Positions 1-7,415 of a stretch of DNA of 11,078 nucleotides are shown one piece after another (within the stretch, counting starts at the first letter, position 1; each line of letters begins with the position of its first letter). The position numbers and the translations under genes are program-made. The DNA is from Cyclobacteriaceae bacterium. Its GTDB lineage: Bacteria > Bacteroidota > Bacteroidia > Cytophagales > Cyclobacteriaceae. The notes below the pieces were generated by a model that did no database searches, had not been told where the DNA came from, and saw only the letters and a program-made list of their open reading frames with translations. The stretch spans positions 1-11,078 of the forward strand of contig JAOTYN010000092.1 in assembly GCA_029861825.1 (NCBI GenBank), given 5' to 3'.

Positions 1-849
1 GATTATGATGATAAAGTGCAAAGGACTATCAACCGGATTCAACCTTTTGAGCAGGTTGAACAGGTAACCACCTGGGCCAGGGAAATAGGTTACTATTCTG
101 TAGGTCAGGACCTGGTATTTGGCTTGCCTCATCAAACTGCCGACAGCATTAGAAATACTATTAATCTGACCAAGAAACTGAAGCCGGACCGCATAGCATT
201 TTATAGTTATGCCCATGTACCCTGGATAAAAAATGTAGGTCAAAGAGGCTATAGTGAAGAGGACCTGCCCAGTGCCGAAGAAAAGCGCGTTTTGTATGAA
301 ACCGGTAAACAGCTACTGTATGAATTGGGTTATGAGGAGATCGGTATGGATCACTTCGCCCTTAAAACCGATTCTCTTTTTATATCGGCCCACAATAAAA
401 CGCTTCATCGGAATTTTATGGGATATACGGCCAGCAAGACACAGCTCATGGTGGGACTTGGCATGAGCGCCATAAGTGATTCCTGGTATGCTTTTGCCCA
501 AAACTTAAAAACTGTGGAAGCATATACCGAATCCGTAGATCAAGGAATACTACCCATCTTCAGGGGACATGAACTGAGTGAAGAGGATCTCATCGTTCGC
601 CAGCACATATTGAATGTCATGTGTCATTTCGAAACCTCCTGGAAAGAGGACAAAATGAAATTCCCTGATTTGGAAAAATGTTTGCAGCGGTTAGCAGAAA
701 TGGAACAAGATGGACTAGTGAATATCATCGATGAAACGCTGACCGTTCCGGAGCACGCCCGGCCTTTTGTACGAAATGTATGCATGGCCTTTGACCTGCA
801 TTTAATAAAGAACAAACCTCAAACCAGGATATTTTCCATGACTATTTAG
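1..849 (+). CDS. hemN: oxygen-independent coproporphyrinogen III dehydrogenase, 3' part
   Basis: This is the C-terminal 282 residues of HemN, the radical-SAM enzyme that oxidatively decarboxylates coproporphyrinogen III to protoporphyrinogen IX in oxygen-independent heme synthesis (cytoplasm). The frame is open from base 1 (it begins D-Y-D-D-K-V-Q-R), so the GTG at 16 is an internal valine and the gene starts outside the window; the CxxxCxC iron-sulfur motif is therefore not visible. Visible hallmarks are DLVFGLPHQT (about residues 36-45), IGMDHFAL, RNFMGYTA and the C-terminal VRNVCMAFD, all closely matching E. coli HemN as I recall it, which separates it from the HemW-like paralogs. It ends a few residues beyond a conserved Q-x-R-I-F-S-type tail, so the 3' end looks intact. 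It converges on katG, a heme enzyme. Identification is strong; the gene is partial only because of the window edge. Confidence 0.95.
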   Translation, partial: DYDDKVQRTINRIQPFEQVEQVTTWAREIGYYSVGQDLVFGLPHQTADSIRNTINLTKKLKPDRIAFYSYAHVPWIKNVGQRGYSEEDLPSAEEKRVLYETGKQLLYELGYEEIGMDHFALKTDSLFISAHNKTLHRNFMGYTASKTQLMVGLGMSAISDSWYAFAQNLKTVEAYTESVDQGILPIFRGHELSEEDLIVRQHILNVMCHFETSWKEDKMKFPDLEKCLQRLAEMEQDGLVNIIDETLTVPEHARPFVRNVCMAFDLHLIKNKPQTRIFSMTI

Positions 850-903
850 TTTGGATAGTCAACTAAATTTTTAAATGTCTTGGGTCGGTTAACTGGCCTA
901 AAA

Positions 904-938
904 AGAACTGGCTTAAGTTTGAAACTTAAGCCAGTTCT
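904..938. terminator. strong hairpin between convergent hemN and katG
   Basis: The arms AGAACTGGCTTAAGTTT (904-920) and AAACTTAAGCCAGTTCT (922-938) are perfectly complementary over 17 bp with one base between them, which folds as about 16 bp with a tight loop. It lies 54 bp after the hemN stop and 35 bp after the katG stop. Read on the minus strand the stem is followed by TTTT (complement of 901-904), as expected of an intrinsic terminator for katG. On the plus strand the T-tract is poor, so termination of hemN may rely on the stem alone. A related direct copy, AACTGGCCTA, sits at 891-900 just before the left arm. Confidence 0.75.
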
Positions 939-973
939 AGATTGTATGCTCGGTTGTATTGGAAACTTTTAAA

Positions 974-3175
974 TCATTTCAAGTCGAAACGATCAAGTTC
1001 CATTACCTTGGCCCAGGCTGTTACAAAATCTTGCACAAAACGCTCTTGGGAGTTTGTACATCCATAAACTTCAGCCAATGCCCGCAATTCGGAGTTGGAT
1101 CCAAAGATGAGATCAACCCGGGTGCCGGTCCACTTAACGTCACCTGTAGCACGGTCACGACCTTCAAACATCTCTTGATCGTCTGAAGTGGCCTTCCAGG
1201 TAGTACCTAGATCCAGCAGATTTACAAAGAAGTCATTGCTGAGGGCCTCCGGACGATCTGTAAACACCCCGTGCGGGGCCTGATCGAAGTTGATGTTCAA
1301 AACCCGTAAACCACCCAGTAAAACAGTCATCTCGGGAGCTGTAAGGGTCAACAATTGTGAACGGTCCACTAGCATTTCCTCTGTGGAAGCGGAATACTTG
1401 GTCCTCACGTAGTTGCGGAACCCGTCTGCAGCTGGTTCCAGCACCGCAAAAGATTCCACGTCGGTCTGCTCTTGCGAAGCATCAGCGCGTCCCGGCGTAA
1501 AAGGTACGGTCACCTCATGACCGGCATTCTTTGCTGCCCATTCCACACCGGTACATCCTGCCAGCACGATTAAGTCGGCTAGAGAAACCATCTTGCCGCC
1601 AGACTGAAACTCATTTTGGATACCCTGCAGAATTTCCAACACCTTGGCCAGTTGAGGGGGATTGTTTACTTCCCAATCCTTCTGAGGCGCCAGTCTTATA
1701 CGGGCACCATTGGCACCCCCACGTTTGTCGGAGCCACGGAAGGTAGAGGCAGAAGCCCAGGCCGCAGATACCAATTGAGATACCGTTAAACCTGAAGCCA
1801 GGATTTTGTCTTTTAGCCCAGCGATGTCCTGCTGATCGATCACTTGGTGAGTAACCGCTGGAATAGGATCTTGCCAGATCATCTCTTCCTCAGGCACTTC
1901 GGGACCCAGATAGAGCGCTCGTGGGCCCATATCGCGATGGGTTAGCTTGTACCAGGCACGAGCAAAAGCATCCGCAAATTCATCCGGATTCTCATAGAAT
2001 CGTCGGGAGATCTTTTCATAGATAGGATCTTCCCGAAGGGACAAGTCAGTAGTGAGCATGAAGGGCGCATGACTCTTTGATGGGTCGTGTGCATCAGGCA
2101 CTAAACCGGCGCCGGCACCCTCTTTGGGTCTCCACTGGTGCGCTCCAGCCGGACTCTTGGTGAGTTCCCATTCATACCCGAAGAGGTTCTCGAAGAAATT
2201 GTTACTCCATTGCGTAGGGGTGGTAGTCCAGGCTCCTTCCAAACCACTGGTGATAGTATCAGCTCCCATCCCGGAGCCAAAGCTGTTTTTCCAGCCCAGG
2301 CTTTGCTCTTCAATGCTGGCCGCTGCAGGTTCTGCACCTACGTGGCTTTCAAGTGCAGCACCGTGGGTTTTTCCAAAGGAATGACCACCGGCGATCAGCG
2401 CCACCGTCTCTTCGTCATTCATAGCCATACGTCCGAAGGTCTCACGAATATCTTTAGCTGCCGCCAGGGGATCGGGATTGCCGTTAGGGCCTTGCGGGTT
2501 CACATAGATCAGACCCATCTGCACGGCTCCCAGAGGGTTTTCCAACTCCCTGTCACCACTGTAACGCTTATCCCCTAGCCACTCTCCTTCGGAACCCCAA
2601 TAAATATCTTCCTCCGGCTCCCAAACGTCTTCACGTCCACCGGCAAAGCCGAAAGTTTTGAAACCCATGGACTCCAGAGCGCAATTACCAGCTAGGATCA
2701 GTAGGTCGGCCCAGGAGATTTTATTACCGTATTTCTGTTTGACCGGCCACAGCAGTAAACGTGCTTTGTCAAGATTGGCATTGTCCGGCCAGCTGTTGAG
2801 TGGGGCAAACCGCTGGGACCCAGAGCCTCCTCCCCCACGGCCGTCGGCGATGCGATAGGTACCGGCACTGTGCCAAGCCATACGAATGAATAAGGGTCCA
2901 TAGTGACCGTAATCGGCAGGCCACCAATCCTGGGAAGTGGTCATTAAATCATAGATATCCTTCTTTACTGCCTCCAGATCAAGGCTTTTGAACTCTTCCC
3001 CATAATTGAAGTCTTCACCCATGGGATTGGACAGAGAAGAATGTTGGCGGAGAATGTTCAAGTTCAACTGGTTGGGCCACCAGTCGCGGTTGGAGGTGCC
3101 ACCGCCGGCACCATGCTTAAGTATTCCACTGGAAAACGGGCATTTACTGGCACCGTTACTATTGTTATTTGCCAT
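974..3175 (-). CDS. katG: catalase-peroxidase KatG
   Basis: This 733-residue bifunctional heme catalase-peroxidase dismutates hydrogen peroxide and also has peroxidase activity; it is full length for the family and has no signal peptide, so it is cytosolic. All key residues are visible: distal triad R98, W101, H102 (FIRMAWHSAGTYR); the Met-Tyr-Trp adduct residues W101, Y224 (GLIYVNPQGP) and M250 (FGRMAMNDEE); proximal heme ligand H265 (GGHSFGKTHG), with W316 and D377; and the mobile arginine R414 (THRDMGPR). The second peroxidase-like half that lacks heme follows from about residue 430. The ATG at 3175 is chosen because the N-terminus (KCPF..., then RDWWPNQLNL) matches the family. It is divergent from oxyR with 109 bp between starts, so OxyR control is very likely. 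Sampled lines run about 52-60% GC against about 40% in neighbouring genes, which could reflect transfer or codon bias of a highly expressed gene. Confidence 0.98.
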   Translation of the reverse strand: MANNNSNGASKCPFSSGILKHGAGGGTSNRDWWPNQLNLNILRQHSSLSNPMGEDFNYGEEFKSLDLEAVKKDIYDLMTTSQDWWPADYGHYGPLFIRMAWHSAGTYRIADGRGGGGSGSQRFAPLNSWPDNANLDKARLLLWPVKQKYGNKISWADLLILAGNCALESMGFKTFGFAGGREDVWEPEEDIYWGSEGEWLGDKRYSGDRELENPLGAVQMGLIYVNPQGPNGNPDPLAAAKDIRETFGRMAMNDEETVALIAGGHSFGKTHGAALESHVGAEPAAASIEEQSLGWKNSFGSGMGADTITSGLEGAWTTTPTQWSNNFFENLFGYEWELTKSPAGAHQWRPKEGAGAGLVPDAHDPSKSHAPFMLTTDLSLREDPIYEKISRRFYENPDEFADAFARAWYKLTHRDMGPRALYLGPEVPEEEMIWQDPIPAVTHQVIDQQDIAGLKDKILASGLTVSQLVSAAWASASTFRGSDKRGGANGARIRLAPQKDWEVNNPPQLAKVLEILQGIQNEFQSGGKMVSLADLIVLAGCTGVEWAAKNAGHEVTVPFTPGRADASQEQTDVESFAVLEPAADGFRNYVRTKYSASTEEMLVDRSQLLTLTAPEMTVLLGGLRVLNINFDQAPHGVFTDRPEALSNDFFVNLLDLGTTWKATSDDQEMFEGRDRATGDVKWTGTRVDLIFGSNSELRALAEVYGCTNSQERFVQDFVTAWAKVMELDRFDLK

Positions 3176-3240
3176 ATTTTTTAAGCGTTTTAAAATGGTT
3201 GATTTATAATTATTGGATAAAGCTGATGAAATATTTCTTA

Positions 3241-3268
3241 TTGTTCAAATCAATAATTATTATACTTG
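3241..3268 (+). promoter_or_regulatory. candidate oxyR promoter, Bacteroidota type
   Basis: TTG at 3241-3243 is separated by 17 bp from TATACTTG at 3261-3268, matching the Bacteroidota pattern TTG-N17-23-TAnnTTTG with one mismatch (C for T). It would start transcription around 3273-3276, giving a very short leader before the ATG at 3285. It was found by eye, so chance matching in AT-rich DNA is possible. No equally good promoter was found for katG on the opposite strand. Confidence 0.4.
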
Positions 3269-3269
3269 C

Positions 3270-3284
3270 ATAACTATTAGTTAT
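3270..3284. promoter_or_regulatory. 15-bp palindrome, candidate OxyR operator
   Basis: ATAACTATTAGTTAT is a perfect inverted repeat (7-bp arms around one central T) ending at the base before the oxyR ATG. It contains T3271-N11-A3283, the LysR-family recognition pattern, and its ATA...TAT ends resemble OxyR half-sites. It overlaps the predicted transcription start of oxyR, a position expected for autorepression. Assignment to OxyR is inference. Confidence 0.5.
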
Positions 3285-4214
3285 ATGACTTTACAGCAGT
3301 TTGAATATATCGTAGCGTTGGATGAATACCGGCATTATGTAACGGCAGCAGAGCATTGTTTTGTATCCCAACCCAACCTTACCATGCAGGTAAAAAAACT
3401 GGAGGAAGAGATTGGGGTTAGAATTTTTGATCGCGATAAAAAGCCCTTGCAACCTACTGAAATAGGTGAAGAAATCATTTTACGTGCACGTCAGATACTG
3501 CGGGAATCCAGACAGCTTAAGGAGTTTGTAAATCACGAAAAAGAATCCATGGAAGGAGAATTCACCATTGGAATTATCCCCACCCTGGCGCCTTATCTGT
3601 TGCCTAATTTCCTGCCGGTATTCATGAAAGAAAATCCCAAGGTTCATTTGAATATACAGGAACTACAAACAAGCCAGATCATTTCCCAGCTGCAAAATGG
3701 CATCATTGATATTGGTTTGTTGGTCACGCCTATTAATGAGGCTTTCATCAGGGAAATACCGGTGTTTTACGAACCTTTCCTGCTTTATCTACCTGAAAAC
3801 CATCGGTTTCTTAGTGAAAAACTCATGTTGGCGGAGGATCTCGACCCCAGTGAAGTGCTGGTCTTAGATGAAGGTCATTGTTTCCGGGAACAAGCACTGG
3901 CTATCTGCAAGAGTGCCAAACATGGTTCATCCATAGGTTTTGATTACCAAAGCGGCTCCATCGAAGCTTTAAAAAATTTGGTTCAAAACGGAGTGGGCTA
4001 TACTCTGGTACCGGAACTATCCGTGATCAATGAATTAAACTCCGTCCACATAAGAAGATTTAGCCACCCGGAACCGGTAAGGGAAGTGAGTATAGTAGTG
4101 CACAGCGGTTATATAAAAGAATCCATTATAAGCCGATTAATGGACACCATTCAAAAAGTCATTCCTAAAAGGTTATTAGAAAAGCAATCCGTGGTGGATT
4201 TTGACTTGAATTAA
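3285..4214 (+). CDS. oxyR: hydrogen-peroxide-sensing LysR-type regulator OxyR
   Basis: This 309-residue LysR-family transcription factor has an N-terminal winged helix-turn-helix (about residues 2-60, TAAEHCFVSQPNLTMQVKKLE) and a substrate-binding-like sensor domain (about 92-295). In DEGHCFREQALAIC the two cysteines fall at residues 199 and 208, exactly the numbering of the peroxide-reactive disulfide pair of E. coli OxyR, and T100 (IIPTLAPYLLP) and C25 are also kept. The protein should therefore sense peroxide through a C199-C208 disulfide and activate transcription. The ATG at 3285 starts the canonical MTLQQFEYIVAL; the frame extends upstream to a TTG at 3213, but those 24 codons are not part of the family. 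There is no Shine-Dalgarno sequence, as is usual in Bacteroidota. It is divergent from katG, its probable main target. It is recognised with high certainty as OxyR rather than a generic LysR protein. Confidence 0.95.
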   Translation: MTLQQFEYIVALDEYRHYVTAAEHCFVSQPNLTMQVKKLEEEIGVRIFDRDKKPLQPTEIGEEIILRARQILRESRQLKEFVNHEKESMEGEFTIGIIPTLAPYLLPNFLPVFMKENPKVHLNIQELQTSQIISQLQNGIIDIGLLVTPINEAFIREIPVFYEPFLLYLPENHRFLSEKLMLAEDLDPSEVLVLDEGHCFREQALAICKSAKHGSSIGFDYQSGSIEALKNLVQNGVGYTLVPELSVINELNSVHIRRFSHPEPVREVSIVVHSGYIKESIISRLMDTIQKVIPKRLLEKQSVVDFDLN

Positions 4215-4414
4215 ATTGAATTGAATCGACCCAGACAGTCCGCAAATCATAGGTCCATTGGCACTGCTCTGCAACAACTATCTGATTCTGTGGACAACAA
4301 ACCATTATTGCCTTAATTAAGGCAGAAATTCCTTACTTTATAGAGTATAACCTGTTAATAGCAAAGGCCCGGATTGTAAGCAGAAAGGACCTATCCTAAA
4401 CTAAAAACCATCAA
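4215..4414 (+). other. 200-bp non-coding region before the DUF5916 gene
   Basis: No ORF of note is present. The stretch holds a perfect 16-bp palindrome at 4309-4324 and must contain whatever promoter drives the gene at 4415, but I could not pick a convincing TTG/TAnnTTTG pair. No U-tract terminator for oxyR is obvious. Confidence 0.6.
4309..4324. promoter_or_regulatory. 16-bp perfect palindrome upstream of DUF5916 gene
   Basis: TGCCTTAATTAAGGCA is fully self-complementary and sits 91 bp before the TTG start at 4415. It has no T-tract on either side, so it reads as an operator-like site rather than a terminator. The binding factor is unknown. Confidence 0.35.
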
Positions 4415-6634
4415 TTGAAGTGCACCAAAATAGTTGGCCCAACTCATCCAAAATCTGGCAGAAAGCACCTTTCGATTTTCAGTTTTTTGTTAGTGTGTGC
4501 CCTTTTGCATGGTCAATCGACCTATGGTCAATCGATGGAAAGGCCTTCCTTCAAAGCCGGACAACTACTGGGTGACATACAGATTAATGGCCTTTTAGAT
4601 GAATCCGATTGGGATAATGCACCGGTATTGGATGATTTCCTCACCACAGAACCCCAGGAAAAAGGGATTCCATCCTCTGCAACCATAGTTCGAGTAATTG
4701 CTAATGAGAAATCTGTCATAATCGGAATAGATTGTAAGGATCCCAATCCGCAGCAGATTGTGCGGTTCTCCAAAATACGGGATGCAGACATATCCAATGA
4801 AGACCATGTGAAAGTGGTATTGGATCCGTTTCTGGACGGGCAGTCCGGCTACATATTTGCAGTTAATGCTTTTTCGGCCCGTTATGATGCCTTAGTATCG
4901 GACCGTGGTGAATCCGAAAATGACGATTGGGACGCGGTATGGGAAGCCCGGGTAGCCATCCATGCTGAGGGGTGGTCTGTGGAGATACTGTTGCCTATTC
5001 AAAGCATTTCTTTTAAAAAAGGCCTGACCAATTGGGGTTTTAATGTAGAACGAAGAATTCAAAGAAATCAGGAGACCATAAGATGGGCCAATGTACAGCG
5101 GGATCAGTGGTTTATTCAAACCAGCAGAGCGGGCTTGCTGACGGACCTCCCGGCGTTTGACTATGGTTTAGGGCTCAATGTGAGACCCTCCCTGGTGAGT
5201 GAGTTGAACAAAAACGGAGCAGAGGCGTCGTCCGATTTTTATGTTGATGCCAGTCTTGATGCCAGCCAGCGTCTAAGCCCTAACGTGCTGGCAACCGTTA
5301 CCGTTAATACAGACTTTGCAGAAACAGAAGTGGATACCCGGCAAACCAATTTGACCCGTTTTCCTCTTTTCTTCCCTGAAAAACGAACTTTTTTCCTGGA
5401 GGGTTCAGATATTTTTGAATTTGGATTTGGAACGGGTAGCAGTACGGTACTTCCCTTTTTCAGCAGGAGAATTGGTCTTTTGGAAAACAATGAAGTCCCC
5501 ATAATGGCTGGAGCTAAGATCAATGGACGTATAGGAAAGACCGCTTTCGGTGGATTGGGAGTGCGTACCAAATCGCTGGATACCGAAGGGCAAGTCTATG
5601 ACGCTACCAATATGGGAGTGATGCGGGTAAGGCAGAATGTCCTAAAGGAAAGCACCGTGGGTGTCATTGCCTCCGTTGGTGATCCGCTGAATCGTGATGG
5701 CAGTTGGATGTCGGGGGTCGATTTCACCTATCAAACCACCAGATTTAAAGGTGATAAGAATTTTATCGCAGGAGCATGGGCCTTATATACCGATAGAGCA
5801 GATCTGATGGATGACAAATCCGCTTTTGGATTTAAAATAGATTACCCCAATGACAAATGGGATGCTGCCATGATCTATTCCAGAATTGGATCGCAATTTG
5901 ATCCCTCACTAGGATTTGTTCCCCGAAAAGGGGTTCACTTTATGCGCGTGGGTACCACCTATGCTCCCAGACCGGATTGGCCTTGGCTAAGGCAAATGTT
6001 TAATCAATTTTTTGTGACCTATATTCGAAACATTGACGGTCCATGGCAATCTTACAGCATTTTTACCGCTCCTATAAACTGGCGATTGGAAAGTGGGGAC
6101 CGGGTAGAAGCGAATGTAAGACCTGTTGGCGAGAACATCCTCCAGCCTTTTGAAATTGCCGAAGAGGTCATCATCCCGGAAGGTGAGTACCATTTCATGC
6201 GCTATCGCCTGGAAGCGGAGTTTGCTGCCAAGCGAAGATTAAACGGGCAGGCAACCTGGTGGTTCGGCACCTTTTACGACGGACGGTTAGATGAAATGGA
6301 ATTGCAATTAAACTGGAATCCCAGCGCTTTATTAGGATTTGAATTTAGTGGGATTCGGAATATTGGCCGTTTGCCGTGGGGGGACTTTGAGCAAACACTA
6401 GCTGGCTTGAGGGTAAGGTTCAACGTTACTGCTGATTTACAGCTAAACAGTTACCTGCAGTACGATACCGTAAGCAAGACCTTAGGGATTAACGCCAGAG
6501 TTCATTGGATCTTCTCGCCATTGGGGGATGTATTCCTGGTATTTAATCACAACACTCTTAATGAGATGACAGAACAATGGGTATTACAGAGTCAGCAGAT
6601 TTTGATGAAGGTGCGGTATAATTTCAGACTATGA
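4415..6634 (+). CDS. exported DUF5916 protein with CBM9-like N-terminus
   Basis: This 739-residue protein has an N-terminal export signal (basic K13-R16-K17, hydrophobic core about 19-31, cleavage near 33-39). Residues about 52-235 look like the CBM9/DOMON-type beta-sandwich (INGLLDESDWDNAPVLDDF, FSKIRDADISNEDHVKVVLDPF, WDAVWEARV, GWSVEILLPIQSISF). The rest, about 245-739, matches DUF5916: alternating beta strands, the hallmark NTDFAETEVDTRQTNLTRFP (299-318) followed by FFPEKRTFFLEG, and a final RYNFRL typical of a beta-barrel end. It is probably an outer-membrane barrel with a periplasmic or surface sandwich domain; the substrate and reaction are not established. The start is the TTG at 4415, the only plausible initiator after the in-frame stop at 4397 that keeps the signal peptide (next ATG is 4535). 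A 15-bp tandem duplication lies at the cleavage region. The methyltransferase follows after 95 bp on the same strand. Confidence 0.85.
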   Translation: MKCTKIVGPTHPKSGRKHLSIFSFLLVCALLHGQSTYGQSMERPSFKAGQLLGDIQINGLLDESDWDNAPVLDDFLTTEPQEKGIPSSATIVRVIANEKSVIIGIDCKDPNPQQIVRFSKIRDADISNEDHVKVVLDPFLDGQSGYIFAVNAFSARYDALVSDRGESENDDWDAVWEARVAIHAEGWSVEILLPIQSISFKKGLTNWGFNVERRIQRNQETIRWANVQRDQWFIQTSRAGLLTDLPAFDYGLGLNVRPSLVSELNKNGAEASSDFYVDASLDASQRLSPNVLATVTVNTDFAETEVDTRQTNLTRFPLFFPEKRTFFLEGSDIFEFGFGTGSSTVLPFFSRRIGLLENNEVPIMAGAKINGRIGKTAFGGLGVRTKSLDTEGQVYDATNMGVMRVRQNVLKESTVGVIASVGDPLNRDGSWMSGVDFTYQTTRFKGDKNFIAGAWALYTDRADLMDDKSAFGFKIDYPNDKWDAAMIYSRIGSQFDPSLGFVPRKGVHFMRVGTTYAPRPDWPWLRQMFNQFFVTYIRNIDGPWQSYSIFTAPINWRLESGDRVEANVRPVGENILQPFEIAEEVIIPEGEYHFMRYRLEAEFAAKRRLNGQATWWFGTFYDGRLDEMELQLNWNPSALLGFEFSGIRNIGRLPWGDFEQTLAGLRVRFNVTADLQLNSYLQYDTVSKTLGINARVHWIFSPLGDVFLVFNHNTLNEMTEQWVLQSQQILMKVRYNFRL

Positions 6635-6729
6635 GAACCGTTATGGAAGTGTCAACAAACTAATGTAATTCCTGCGGCCTGACCATCGAAATCTTAACTC
6701 CAAAATGGTACATTTTAAAACGACATAAG

Positions 6730-7356
6730 GTGAAGATCGATCGCAAAGAACACTGGGAAAACATCTATAAGAAAAAGGATCTCCGGGAAGCAAGCTGGTA
6801 TCAGGCGACACCAGCAACTTCAATGAATTTCTTCAAGCAATTTAACATCCCTCTAACTGCTAAGATCATTGATGTTGGGGGCGGTGACAGTTTGTTGGTG
6901 GACCACCTGCTGGCGCTGGGTTATCAAGATCTTACCGTCCTGGACATTTCAGAAACCGCTATTGCCATAGCTCAGCAGAGACTGGGTGCCAAAGCCGCCA
7001 AGGTGAAATGGGTGGTGGCAGATGCCGCAACATTCGAACCCACTGAAGCTTATGATTTTTGGCATGACCGGGCTACTTTTCACTTTTTAACTGAGGAAGT
7101 TGAAATTTCCCATTATTTGCAAACAGCTCATCAACATATAAAGGAGGGTGGTATTTTAGTGATCGGTACATTTTCCGATAAAGGGCCCAGGGTTTGCAGC
7201 GGTTTCGAAATCAAACAATATTCTGAAGCCCGCATGACTGAGCGATTAAGAAAATTATTTAAAAAAATAAAGTGCCTGACTGTGGACCACTTCACCCCGT
7301 CAGGGGTACCACAGAACTTTCTTTTTTGTAGTTTTAAAAAACTGTCTGTGGCCTAA
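6730..7356 (+). CDS. class I SAM-dependent methyltransferase
   Basis: This 208-residue cytosolic protein has the Rossmann-fold methyltransferase layout. Motif I is KIIDVGGGDSLL (45-56), the acidic residue ending strand 2 is D72 (TVLDIS), and D98 (VVADAA) is the adenine-side acidic residue. The stretch YDFWHDRATFHFL (108-120) and the late KGPRVCSGFEIKQY (151-164) mark a conserved subfamily of small methyltransferases common in Bacteroidota and Proteobacteria whose substrate is, to my knowledge, not assigned. The N-terminus HWENIYKKKD...ASWYQ is also typical. The start is GTG at 6730, since no in-frame ATG fits. It lies 95 bp after the DUF5916 gene and 59 bp before the VOC gene, so co-transcription is possible but unproven. 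The fold is certain; the substrate is unknown, and small-molecule methylation is a guess. Confidence 0.88.
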   Translation: MKIDRKEHWENIYKKKDLREASWYQATPATSMNFFKQFNIPLTAKIIDVGGGDSLLVDHLLALGYQDLTVLDISETAIAIAQQRLGAKAAKVKWVVADAATFEPTEAYDFWHDRATFHFLTEEVEISHYLQTAHQHIKEGGILVIGTFSDKGPRVCSGFEIKQYSEARMTERLRKLFKKIKCLTVDHFTPSGVPQNFLFCSFKKLSVA

Positions 7357-7415
7357 CCTCTGTTATTGATGGATGAACCACTGACTGGTCAGGTAAAAAC
7401 CCAAGTAACCTCACT

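Noticed and set aside
16..18. GTG as the start of hemN
   Set aside because: The frame is open to base 1 with matching HemN residues upstream, so this is an internal valine codon.
2138..2578. 146-codon plus-strand frame inside katG
   Set aside because: It is antisense to a highly conserved katG region; long opposite-strand frames are expected in GC-rich coding DNA.
3213..3284. Upstream TTG start for oxyR
   Set aside because: The added 24 residues are absent from the LysR family, and they would cover the promoter and palindrome; the ATG at 3285 gives exact E. coli OxyR cysteine numbering.
5239..5571. 110-codon minus-strand frame inside the DUF5916 gene
   Set aside because: It lies opposite the conserved DUF5916 hallmark region and has no features of its own.
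7381..7392. CTGAC-TG-GTCAG inverted repeat between the methyltransferase and VOC genes
   Set aside because: Five-bp arms with no flanking promoter or T-tract; too short to support a call.
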